64,000 nt of DNA from Rhodoferax lacus (lineage in GTDB: Bacteria > Pseudomonadota > Gammaproteobacteria > Burkholderiales > Burkholderiaceae_C), in the NCBI RefSeq assembly GCF_003415675.1, contig NZ_QFZK01000001.1:717321-781320 (forward strand), read 5' to 3'. Shown here piece after piece: positions 56,560 through 64,000 of this stretch (position 1 is its first letter; every line of letters begins with the position of its first letter). Made by a program: the position numbers and the translations under genes. The notes beneath the pieces are model-generated. The model did no database searches, had not been told where the DNA came from, and worked only from the letters and a program-made list of their open reading frames with translations.

Positions 56560-57924
56560 ATGGGCGTGAACATCAGCTTTCTGGGCGGGGCCGACACGGT
56601 TACCGGCTCCAAGTACCTGGTCCGGCATGGCAACGAGAGCCTGCTGGTGGACTGTGGCCTGTTCCAGGGCTACAAGCAGCTACGCCTGCGCAACTGGACG
56701 CCGCTGCCGGTGCTGCCGAATGCAGTGGGGGCGGTGCTGCTGACCCATGCCCATCTGGACCACAGCGGCTACCTGCCCCTGCTGGTCAAAGAGGGCTTTG
56801 CCGGCCCGGTGCTTGCGTCCGCCGGTACGCGCGACCTGTGCACCATCCTCTTGCCCGACAGCGGTCACCTGCAGGAAGAAGACGCCGGCTTTGCCAACCG
56901 CCACGGCTTCTCCAAACACACACCGGCCCTGCCCCTGTACACCCGCCAGGATGCGCTGGACTGCCTGCCGCACATCCGGGCTGTGCCTCTGCACCAGGCC
57001 TTCTCGCCCTTGCCCGGCTGGCGCGCCACGTTCAGCTCGGCCGGGCACATCCTGGGCGCCTGCAGCATCCTGCTGGAAGTGGCGGGCCGTCGCATCCTGT
57101 TCTCTGGCGATCTGGGCCGCCCCGATGACAGCCTGATGCTCCCACCCGACCGGCCGCCCATGGCCGATACCGTCCTCATCGAATCCACCTACGGCGACCG
57201 CAGCCACCCTGCAGACACCTTGCTGGCCGAGTTGGGCCCGGCCCTCAAGCGCCTGGCCGCACGCGGCGGTGTGGCCGTGGTACCGGTGTTTGCCGTGGGC
57301 CGCGCCCAGGCCTTGCTGCATGCCATCCACCAGCTCAAGTCCAGCGGCGAGGTTCCACACGCCCTGCCCGTCTTCCTGGACAGCCCCATGGCCGTGCACA
57401 CCACCCACCTGTTTGAACACCACCCCGGCGAACACCGCCTGAACGCCAGCGAGGTGCGGGCCCTCACCCACAGCGCCACCATGGTCAGCAGCGTGGATGA
57501 GTCCAAGGCCCTGGCCGCGCGCCACGGCCCCATGGTGATTCTGTCGGCCAGCGGCATGGCCACCGGCGGGCGCGTGCTGCACCACCTGGAGCAGCATGCG
57601 GGTAAAGAGCGCAACATGGTCATCCTCACCGGTTACCAGGCCCCCGGCACGCGCGGTGCCACCCTGGCCAGCGGCGCCAGCAGTGTGCGCATCCACGGGC
57701 GCGATGTGGCGGTCCAGGCCGAGGTGGTGACACTGCAATCCGCCTCGGCACATGCCGATGGTGGGCAACTAATGGACTGGCTGAAGTCCATGCCCGCAGC
57801 CCCCGCGCAGGTGTACGTGGTGCACGGCGAGCGCGCCGCGTCCGACACCTTGCGCGCGCGCATCGAGCACACGCTGGGTTGGCGCGCCCTGGTACCTGAA
57901 CACGGGTCCACCTGGCCTGCCTGA
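56560..57924 (+). CDS. Beta-CASP metallo-beta-lactamase-fold RNA hydrolase
   Basis: A 454-residue nuclease related to CPSF-73/YSH1. The metal motif HAHLDH (63-68) is intact, SAGHILGA gives a further ligand, and the beta-CASP part has GRAQALLHAI, SASGMATGGRVLHHL and the terminal SAHADGGQLMDWL. Such bacterial enzymes are thought to process RNA. The gene lies behind the dnaJ terminator with GGAGG as ribosome site. Confidence 0.9.
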   Translation: MGVNISFLGGADTVTGSKYLVRHGNESLLVDCGLFQGYKQLRLRNWTPLPVLPNAVGAVLLTHAHLDHSGYLPLLVKEGFAGPVLASAGTRDLCTILLPDSGHLQEEDAGFANRHGFSKHTPALPLYTRQDALDCLPHIRAVPLHQAFSPLPGWRATFSSAGHILGACSILLEVAGRRILFSGDLGRPDDSLMLPPDRPPMADTVLIESTYGDRSHPADTLLAELGPALKRLAARGGVAVVPVFAVGRAQALLHAIHQLKSSGEVPHALPVFLDSPMAVHTTHLFEHHPGEHRLNASEVRALTHSATMVSSVDESKALAARHGPMVILSASGMATGGRVLHHLEQHAGKERNMVILTGYQAPGTRGATLASGASSVRIHGRDVAVQAEVVTLQSASAHADGGQLMDWLKSMPAAPAQVYVVHGERAASDTLRARIEHTLGWRALVPEHGSTWPA

Positions 57925-57945
57925 TGGACGTTGCAAAATAGGGGC

Positions 57946-58875
57946 ATGTCCGCCCCGTACCTGACCGCAGCCTTTTACAAATTTGTCGCCCTGCCCGACT
58001 TCGAATCCCGCAAGCCGCCGCTGCTGGCCTTGTGCCAGCAGCGCCAGGTCAAAGGCCTGATCCTGCTGGCCAGCGAGGGCATCAACAGCACCATCGCAGG
58101 TGCGGCGGACGATGTGCGTGCCGTGCTGGACTATCTGCGCGCAGACCCGCTGTTGGCCGACTTGCAGCACAAGGAGTCGTGGTCGCACAAGGCACCCTTT
58201 CACCGCATGAAGGTGCGGCTCAAGAAAGAAATTGTCACCATGCAGGTGCCCGGCATCAGCCCCACCCACATGGCCGGTACCTATGTCAAACCGGCTGACT
58301 GGAACGCACTGATTGCTGACCCGGAGGTGGTGGTGGTGGACACGCGCAACGACTACGAGGTGGAGATTGGCAGCTTTGCCCACGCCATCAACCCGCAGCT
58401 CAAAACCTTTGCCGAGCTGCCCGCCTGGCTGGATGCGCAGCCGCAACTCGCGGCGGCGGCATCCGGCAAGAAACCCAAAGTGGCCATGTTCTGCACCGGC
58501 GGCATACGCTGCGAAAAGTCCACCGCCTACCTGCGCGCGCAGGGCTTTGAAGAGGTCTTCCATCTCGAAGGCGGCATCCTCAAATACCTGGAGACTGTGG
58601 AGCCCGCAGACAGCCTGTGGACGGGCGAGTGCTTCGTGTTTGACGAACGCGTATCCGTGGGCCACGGCCTTAAGCCCGGGCCGCACGCCCTGTGCCGCGC
58701 CTGCCGCCAGCCGCTGGAGCCAGGCGCAACAGACTCCCCTTTGTATGAAGCCGGTGTAAGTTGCCCGCGCTGCCACGCCAGCACCTCGGACGCGCAGAAG
58801 AACGGCGCCCGCGAACGCCAGCGCCAGTGGGAGCTGGCGAAGGCGCGCCAGCAGACGCATATTGGTGATACCTGA
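57946..58875 (+). CDS. trhO: tRNA uridine-34 hydroxylase (rhodanese-like)
   Basis: Oxygen-dependent formation of 5-hydroxyuridine at the wobble base of tRNA. The 309 residues carry the TrhO/YceA layout: an N-terminal acylphosphatase-like part, then a rhodanese domain with MFCTGGIRCEKSTAYL (Cys183, Cys189). A C-terminal four-Cys cluster (CRACRQPLE, CPRCH) may bind zinc. The ATG at 57946 gives MSAPYLTAAFYKFV. It is followed at 3 bp by a GST gene. Confidence 0.92.
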   Translation: MSAPYLTAAFYKFVALPDFESRKPPLLALCQQRQVKGLILLASEGINSTIAGAADDVRAVLDYLRADPLLADLQHKESWSHKAPFHRMKVRLKKEIVTMQVPGISPTHMAGTYVKPADWNALIADPEVVVVDTRNDYEVEIGSFAHAINPQLKTFAELPAWLDAQPQLAAAASGKKPKVAMFCTGGIRCEKSTAYLRAQGFEEVFHLEGGILKYLETVEPADSLWTGECFVFDERVSVGHGLKPGPHALCRACRQPLEPGATDSPLYEAGVSCPRCHASTSDAQKNGARERQRQWELAKARQQTHIGDT

Positions 58876-58878
58876 GCC

Positions 58879-59544
58879 ATGCGCGCGCCGGTCCTGTACT
58901 CCTTTCGCCGCTGCCCCTATGCCATGCGCGCACGCCTGGCGCTGCAGGCCAGTGGCCTGGAAGTGGAACTGCGCGAGATCCTGTTGAAAGACAAGCCCCC
59001 TGCCCTGCTGCAGGCGTCACCCAAGGGCACGGTGCCGGTGCTGGTGCTGCCCGATGGACCGGTGCTGGAGCAGAGCCTGGAGATCATGCACTGGGCCTTG
59101 CAGCAACATGACCCCTTGAAATGGCTGCCCACGGACGACGTTGCCATCGACGATACCCTGGCCTGCATAGCCACCAATGACGGCCCCTTCAAGCAAGCCC
59201 TGGACCGCTATAAATACCCGACCCGCTTTGGGCTTGTCGACGGACAGGCGCCGCGTGCTGAAGGTTGCAAGGTCCTGCAGGCTTGGGAGCTGCGCCTGCA
59301 ACGGCAGGCGTTTTTGGGCGGCTCACAGTGGGGCTTGGTGGATGCGGCGATTGCACCCTTTGTGCGCCAGTTTGCGCATACCGACTTGCCATGGTTTGCC
59401 GCACAAGACTGGCCGCGTCTGCGCCAGTGGCTGCAGGCCTTTGAAGATTCAGCGGCCTTTGCCGCCGTGATGCAAAAAGAGGCGGTGTGGACGGCCGGCG
59501 ATGCGCCACGCCTCACGCGCTTTGCTCCACCGGCTGCGCCCTGA
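58879..59544 (+). CDS. Glutathione S-transferase family protein
   Basis: A 221-residue GST. The thioredoxin-like N-domain starts VLYSFRRCPYAMRARLAL with the CPYA motif of glutaredoxin-2-like and omega-type GSTs, and has VPVLVLPDGPVLEQSLEIM for glutathione binding. The substrate is unknown. It is probably cotranscribed with trhO. Confidence 0.88.
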   Translation: MRAPVLYSFRRCPYAMRARLALQASGLEVELREILLKDKPPALLQASPKGTVPVLVLPDGPVLEQSLEIMHWALQQHDPLKWLPTDDVAIDDTLACIATNDGPFKQALDRYKYPTRFGLVDGQAPRAEGCKVLQAWELRLQRQAFLGGSQWGLVDAAIAPFVRQFAHTDLPWFAAQDWPRLRQWLQAFEDSAAFAAVMQKEAVWTAGDAPRLTRFAPPAAP

Positions 59545-59561
59545 CACAGCCCTGTGCCAGC

Positions 59562-59951
59562 TTAGTAGGCGCTGCCCTTGAGCACAAGGCCCACCAACAC
59601 CGCAAGCAGCATGGCCAGTATCGGGAAGATGCTCAAAGCGAAACCCAGGGTACGGCTGGCCGGGTCTTTGCTGTAGGCGCGCCAGTACACCAGCCGACCC
59701 ACCAGGTACACCGCACCACCAAGGGCCACCAGGCTGGGCGACCAGTAACGGGCTGCCAGGTACATGGCAGGCAGAAGCGGCACCAACAACTCCAGCGTGT
59801 TCATATGCACCCGGTACATGCGCTCGAACTGCGGATGCCCGCTTGTGGCGGGCGCATGCACGCCGTATTTGCCGCGGGCACCGCCCACCATCACACCGAA
59901 GGCAATAAATTGCAGCACGGCCAGCACGGCCACCAGGTCAATCCACATCAT
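59562..59951 (-). CDS. MAPEG-family membrane protein
   Basis: A 129-residue inner-membrane protein with four hydrophobic helices and the MAPEG pattern FERMYRVHMNTLELLVPLLPAM plus GRLVYWRAYSKDPASRTLGF. Eukaryotic relatives are glutathione-linked; the bacterial role is unknown. The start is MMW at 59951 with GAGAGA upstream. It lies 17 bp after the nitronate monooxygenase gene on the same strand. Confidence 0.88.
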   Translation of the reverse strand: MMWIDLVAVLAVLQFIAFGVMVGGARGKYGVHAPATSGHPQFERMYRVHMNTLELLVPLLPAMYLAARYWSPSLVALGGAVYLVGRLVYWRAYSKDPASRTLGFALSIFPILAMLLAVLVGLVLKGSAY

Positions 59952-59968
59952 GGGGTTTGTCTCTCTTG

Positions 59969-60919
59969 TTAAAGTATTCGGGCGCGTGCCGCAGCATACT
60001 CGCGCTTGAGCTGCGCAATGTAGCTGGACGCCGACTGCACCTGGGTCACGGCGCCAATGCCCTGGCCGCAACCCCAGATTTCTTTCCAGGCCTTGGCCTT
60101 GTCGCCGGCAAAGTTCATCGCGCTGGGGTCGCTTACCGGCAACTTGTCGGGGTCCATGCCCGCAGCGCGAATGCTGGGCGCCAGGTAGTTACCGTGCACG
60201 CCGGTAAACAGGTTGCTATAGACAATGTCATCCGAGTCGCTGGCCACGATGCACTGCTTGTACTCCTGCACAGCGCGCGCCTCTTCGGTGGCAATGAAGG
60301 CCGAGCCAATATAGGCAAAGTCCGCACCCATGGCCTGCGCCGCCAGCACGGCATCGCCGGTGGCAATGGCGCCACTGAGCGCCAGCGGGCCGTCAAACCA
60401 CTGGCGGATTTCCTGCACCAGGGCAAACGGGCTTTTTACGCCCGCATGGCCCCCGGCCCCAGCGGCTACGGCGATCAGGCCGTCGGCGCCTTTTTCAATC
60501 GCCTTGTGCGCATGCTTGTTGTTGATGATGTCGTGCAGCACCACACCGCCATAGGAATGCGCGGCCGCGTTCACGTCTTCGCGCGCACCCAGCGAGGTGA
60601 TGATGATGGGCACCTTGTACTTCACGCACAGGGCCATGTCGTGCTCCAGCCGCGCATTGCTCTTGTGCACGATCTGGTTGATGGCAAAGGGCGCGGCCGG
60701 GCTCTCGGGATGCGCCCTGTCGTGCGCTGCCAGCGCCTCGGTGATCTCGATCAGCCACTCTTCCAACTGCTCGGCAGGCCGGGCGTTGAGTGCGGGCATG
60801 GAGCCCACCACGCCATTGATGCACTGGGCAATCACCAGTTTGGGGTTGCTGATGATGAAGAGGGGCGAGCCGATCACCGGAAAAGGCAAACGGTCCAGAG
60901 GCGGTGGCAGTTTTGACAT
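59969..60919 (-). CDS. Nitronate monooxygenase family flavoprotein
   Basis: A 316-residue FMN-dependent TIM-barrel enzyme that oxidises alkyl nitronates. The family pattern is clear: PFPVIGSPLFIISNPKLVIA, GADGLIAVAAGAGGHAG with the catalytic His region, and ALSGAIATGDAVLAAQAMGADFAYIGSAF. It may share a message with the MAPEG gene. Confidence 0.9.
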   Translation of the reverse strand: MSKLPPPLDRLPFPVIGSPLFIISNPKLVIAQCINGVVGSMPALNARPAEQLEEWLIEITEALAAHDRAHPESPAAPFAINQIVHKSNARLEHDMALCVKYKVPIIITSLGAREDVNAAAHSYGGVVLHDIINNKHAHKAIEKGADGLIAVAAGAGGHAGVKSPFALVQEIRQWFDGPLALSGAIATGDAVLAAQAMGADFAYIGSAFIATEEARAVQEYKQCIVASDSDDIVYSNLFTGVHGNYLAPSIRAAGMDPDKLPVSDPSAMNFAGDKAKAWKEIWGCGQGIGAVTQVQSASSYIAQLKREYAAARARIL

Positions 60920-60934
60920 GGTGGTCCCCAGGTT

Positions 60935-62725
60935 TTAGAACGCGTCCAGCGCCATGGCGGTGACGCTTTCCGAGCCGTCCACAATGGCGTCGCGCACACC
61001 GGGCGCCTGGCTCAGGATGTGGTCGGCATAAAAGCGCGCAGTGGTGACCTTGGCCTGCATGAAGGCCATATCGTTGCCGGCAGCCACGGCCTTCTCGGCC
61101 ACCAGCAGGGCACGCGCCATTTGCCAGCCCGACATCAGATTGCCGGCGAGCATCAGATACGGCACGCTGCCAGCAAACACGGCATTCGGGCTCGCCTTGG
61201 TGTTGCCGGCCACAAAGTCCACCACGTCCAGGAAGGCCAGACGTGCGGCCTTCAGGCGCTTGGCCACGGCCAGTGCGTGGGCTGTGCCGCTTGCGAGCAG
61301 TTCGGCTTCAGTCGTCTCGATCTGGCCGGCAATGCCCTTGGCTGTCTGGCCGCCGTCGCGCGCCGTTTTGCGGCCCACCAGGTCGTTGGACTGGATGGCG
61401 GTGGTGCCTTCGTAAATCGTCAGGATCTTGGCATCGCGGTAGTACTGGGCCACACCGGTTTCTTCAATGTAGCCCATGCCGCCATGCACTTGCACGGCCA
61501 GCGAGGTCACGGTGAGGCTCATCTCGGTGCTATAGCCCTTGACCAGCGGCACCATGAATTCATAGAAGGCCTGGTTGGCTTTGCGCGTATCAGCATCAGG
61601 ATGGTGGTGGGCGGCGTCATAGGCGCTGGCGGCTGTGGTGGCCATGGCGCGGCAGCCTTCGGTGTAAGCACGCATGGTCATGAGCATGCGGCGCACATCG
61701 GGGTGGTTGATGATGGGGCCTGCAGCAGGCAGCGATCCATCCACCGGGCGGCTCTGGATGCGGTCGCGCGAGAAGGTTACGGCCTGCTGGTAGGCGCGCT
61801 CGGCAATCGCAATGCCCTGCACGCCCACGGCGTAGCGGGCCGCATTCATCATGATGAACATGTACTCCAGGCCCCGGTTTTCCTGGCCCACCAGATAGCC
61901 GATGGCGCCGCCGTGGTCACCGTACTGCAGAACAGCGGTGGGGCTGGCCTTGATGCCCATCTTGTGCTCGATGCTCACGCAGTGCACATCGTTGCGTGCG
62001 CCCAGGCTTCCGTCACCGTTCACCAGAAATTTGGGCACTACAAAGAGAGAAATACCCTTCACACCTTCGGGTGCGCCCTGCACACGGGCCAGCACCAAGT
62101 GCACGATGTTGTCGGCCATGTCGTGCTCACCCCAGGTGATGAAGATCTTGGTGCCAAACACCTTGTAGCTGCCGTCGGGCAGCGGCTCGGCGCGGGTGCG
62201 CACTGCAGCCAGGTCAGAGCCGGCTTGCGGCTCGGTCAGGTTCATGGTGCCGGTCCAGGTGCCGCTGATGAGCTTTTCCAGGTAAACGGCGTTGAGCTCG
62301 TCCGAGCCGGCGGTCAGCAGCGCTTCAATGGCGCCGTCGCTCAGCAGCGGGCACAGGGCAAAGCTCATGTTGGCGCTGTTGCACATCTCGATGCAGGCCG
62401 CACCGATGGTCTTGGGCAGGCCCTGGCCGCCAAAGTCTGCGGGGTGCTGCAGGCCTTGCCAACCGGCCTCGGCGTATTGCTTGAAGGCTTCCTTGAAGCC
62501 GGGGGTTGCGGTGACCACACCGTCTTTGAAGCTGGTGGGGTGCTGGTCGCCGGTCCAGTTGAGCGGGGCGAGCACGCCCTCGTTGAACTTGGCAGCTTCT
62601 TCCAGCACGGCCTGGGCGGTATCCAGACCGGCATCGGCAAAGGCCGGGATCTGCGCGATCTGCTCAATGTTGGCCAGGTGTTCGATGTTGAACAGCATGT
62701 CCTTGACGGGGGCGGTGTAACTCAT
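60935..62725 (-). CDS. Acyl-CoA dehydrogenase (long C-terminal type)
   Basis: FAD-dependent oxidation of an acyl-CoA that feeds electrons to ETF. The 596 residues belong to the long subfamily with an extra C-terminal domain. Visible are the substrate/FAD motifs MNLTEPQAGSDLAAVRTRA and the catalytic Glu in LTIYEGTTAIQSNDL. GGAG lies 8 bases before the ATG. It follows etfBA on the same strand behind a terminator, so it may be separately expressed. Confidence 0.92.
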   Translation of the reverse strand: MSYTAPVKDMLFNIEHLANIEQIAQIPAFADAGLDTAQAVLEEAAKFNEGVLAPLNWTGDQHPTSFKDGVVTATPGFKEAFKQYAEAGWQGLQHPADFGGQGLPKTIGAACIEMCNSANMSFALCPLLSDGAIEALLTAGSDELNAVYLEKLISGTWTGTMNLTEPQAGSDLAAVRTRAEPLPDGSYKVFGTKIFITWGEHDMADNIVHLVLARVQGAPEGVKGISLFVVPKFLVNGDGSLGARNDVHCVSIEHKMGIKASPTAVLQYGDHGGAIGYLVGQENRGLEYMFIMMNAARYAVGVQGIAIAERAYQQAVTFSRDRIQSRPVDGSLPAAGPIINHPDVRRMLMTMRAYTEGCRAMATTAASAYDAAHHHPDADTRKANQAFYEFMVPLVKGYSTEMSLTVTSLAVQVHGGMGYIEETGVAQYYRDAKILTIYEGTTAIQSNDLVGRKTARDGGQTAKGIAGQIETTEAELLASGTAHALAVAKRLKAARLAFLDVVDFVAGNTKASPNAVFAGSVPYLMLAGNLMSGWQMARALLVAEKAVAAGNDMAFMQAKVTTARFYADHILSQAPGVRDAIVDGSESVTAMALDAF

Positions 62726-62749
62726 GATGACTCCACAGATAAAAATTCG

Positions 62750-62779
62750 AAAAAAAAGGGCACCTCAATGGATGCCCTT
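62750..62779 (-). terminator. Intrinsic terminator after etfA
   Basis: Read on the minus strand, stem AAGGGCA/TGCCCTT is followed by an eight-base T-run, 15 bp beyond the etfA stop. Confidence 0.9.
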
Positions 62780-62793
62780 GTACGCTGTGCAAA

Positions 62794-63726
62794 TTACAGC
62801 GCCTTGACCAGTTCAGGCACGGCCTCAAAGAGGTCAGCCACCAGGCCATAGTCGGCCACGCTGAAGATGGGTGCTTCGGCATCCTTGTTGATGGCCACAA
62901 TCACCTTGCTGTCCTTCATGCCGGCCAGATGCTGGATGGCGCCGCTGATGCCGCAAGCCACATAGAGCTGGGGAGCGACGATCTTGCCGGTCTGGCCCAC
63001 TTGCCAGTCGTTGGGCGCGTAGCCCGCATCCACCGCGGCACGGCTGGCACCCATGGCCGCACCGAGCTTGTCAGCGAGCGGCGTGATGATCTCGGTGAAC
63101 TTCTCGCTGGAGCCCAAGGCCCGGCCACCGCTGACGATGATTTTGGCGCTGGTCAGTTCGGGGCGGTCGTTGCGGGCAATCTCGGAGCCCAGGAAGCTCA
63201 CGCTGGCAGCGGCGGCAACGGCAGCGATGCTGTCCACGGCGGCACTGCCACCGGTAGCTGCTGCCGGGTCGAAGCCGGTGGTGCGCACTGTCAGGACCTT
63301 GGTGGCGTCCGTCGCCTGCACGGTGGCCATGGCATTGCCGGCGTAGATGGGACGCTCAAAGGTGTCGGGACTGATCACCTTGGTGATGTCGCTCACCTGG
63401 CCGACATCGAGCTTGGCGGCCACGCGCGGGGCGATGTTCTTGCCCGAAGCTGTGGCGGCAAAGACGATGTGGCTGTAGGCGGAGGCAATGGAGAGAACTT
63501 GCGCCGTGACGTTCTCGGCCAGGCCATGGGCCAGACCGGCTTCATCGGCATGGATGACTTTGGCCACACCAGCGATTTGCGCGGCCGCAGTAGCCGCAGC
63601 GCCTGCGTTGTGGCCAGCAACGAGTACATGCACATCGCCACCGCATTGCAGGGCTGCTGTGATGGTGTTGAGCGTGGCAGCTTTGATGGATGTGTTGTCG
63701 TGTTCGGCAATTACAAGAGAAGTCAT
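62794..63726 (-). CDS. etfA: Electron transfer flavoprotein alpha subunit
   Basis: FAD-binding half of ETF, which passes electrons from acyl-CoA dehydrogenases to the quinone pool. The 310 residues end with the ETF-alpha FAD block ([48 protein letters not shown]). Its ATG directly follows the etfB stop (TAAATG), so the two subunits are made in step. Confidence 0.96.
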   Translation of the reverse strand: MTSLVIAEHDNTSIKAATLNTITAALQCGGDVHVLVAGHNAGAAATAAAQIAGVAKVIHADEAGLAHGLAENVTAQVLSIASAYSHIVFAATASGKNIAPRVAAKLDVGQVSDITKVISPDTFERPIYAGNAMATVQATDATKVLTVRTTGFDPAAATGGSAAVDSIAAVAAAASVSFLGSEIARNDRPELTSAKIIVSGGRALGSSEKFTEIITPLADKLGAAMGASRAAVDAGYAPNDWQVGQTGKIVAPQLYVACGISGAIQHLAGMKDSKVIVAINKDAEAPIFSVADYGLVADLFEAVPELVKAL

Positions 63727-64000
63727 TTAGATCACCTTCGCTTCGTTTTTCAATTTGTCGACCAATGCAGCCACATCGGCCACCTTGATACCGGCGCTGC
63801 GCACCGGCGGCTCCACCACTTTGAGGGTCTTGATGCGGGGGGCAACATCCACACCCAAGTCTTCGGGCTTCACGGTTTCCAGCGGCTTCTTCTTGGCCTT
63901 CATGATGTTGGGCAGCGTGACGTAGCGCGGCTCGTTCAGGCGCAGGTCGGTGGTGATGATGGCGGGCAGGGTCAGGCTCAGGACTTCCGAGCCGCCGTCC
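63727..64000 (-). CDS. etfB: Electron transfer flavoprotein beta subunit, C-terminal part (cut by window end)
   Basis: The last ~91 residues of the AMP-binding beta subunit, running to the window edge with no start in view. Recognisable text includes [33 protein letters not shown], the conserved ETF-beta signature, and a basic Lys-rich C-terminus. It stops immediately before etfA. Confidence 0.93.
   Translation of the reverse strand, partial: DGGSEVLSLTLPAIITTDLRLNEPRYVTLPNIMKAKKKPLETVKPEDLGVDVAPRIKTLKVVEPPVRSAGIKVADVAALVDKLKNEAKVI

Overview
The window is about 64 kb of GC-rich, densely packed chromosomal DNA. Gene content and style (alaS, dnaG-rpoD, grpE-dnaK-dnaJ, etfBA, TrhO, an RpoD with a long Lys/Ala-rich N-terminus, and a dispersed GC-rich hairpin repeat) point to a betaproteobacterium of the order Burkholderiales, most likely family Comamonadaceae and perhaps close to Rhodoferax. 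This placement comes from recognising sequences, not from a database search. I saw no rRNA, tRNA, CRISPR array, prophage or insertion sequence. No gene-free stretch exceeds 300 bp; the longest gaps are lysR-ydcS (236 bp) and dnaG-rpoD (214 bp).

Layout. 1-3.1 kb: end of a sensor kinase, then alaS. 3.1-11.6 kb: a LysR regulator divergent from ydcSTUV-patD-gabD, a polyamine-type ABC transporter with the two aldehyde dehydrogenases of the putrescine/GABA route. 11.6-16.8 kb: a MarR regulator, an outer-membrane factor and EmrA/EmrB (tripartite drug efflux), with a small unknown gene facing away. 17-19.8 kb: a membrane GGDEF(degenerate)-EAL protein overlapping a cyclic-nucleotide-type metallophosphoesterase. 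19.8-27.2 kb (minus strand): tlpA-like thioredoxin, Cache/PAS histidine kinase, NarL-type response regulator, monoheme cytochrome c, decaheme MtrA/PioA-type cytochrome and MtrB/PioB-type porin. 27.2-29.2 kb: scoAB CoA-transferase divergent from a PAS-LuxR regulator. 29.2-29.8 kb: BrnT/BrnA toxin-antitoxin pair. 29.8-33.2 kb: an iron-sulfur bacterial photolyase, a DUF2256 mini-protein and a second photolyase/cryptochrome. 33.4-42.1 kb: an RND (HAE1) efflux operon followed by a soluble PAS-GGDEF-EAL protein. 42.1-51.2 kb: slyX, an AhpD-like protein, ggt, dnaG, rpoD and a PabB-PabC fusion. 51.2-56.5 kb: ComFB, an HxlR-like regulator, an FKBP isomerase and the DnaK chaperone genes. 56.5-64 kb: a beta-CASP nuclease, trhO, a GST, a MAPEG protein, a nitronate monooxygenase, an acyl-CoA dehydrogenase, etfA and the end of etfB.

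The most distinctive region is 19.8-27.2 kb. The decaheme cytochrome plus porin would conduct electrons across the outer membrane. The small cytochrome could shuttle electrons in the periplasm. The TlpA-like protein could keep apocytochrome cysteines reduced, and the two-component pair could control the set, perhaps through a 16-bp palindrome directly upstream of the cytochrome genes. No surface decaheme (MtrC/OmcA) or inner-membrane quinol oxidase (CymA) is encoded nearby, so the set looks more like a Pio/Mto-type conduit. The direction of electron flow cannot be read from the sequence.

The window is also rich in nucleotide second-messenger functions: two GGDEF/EAL proteins, a CpdA-like phosphodiesterase and ComFB.
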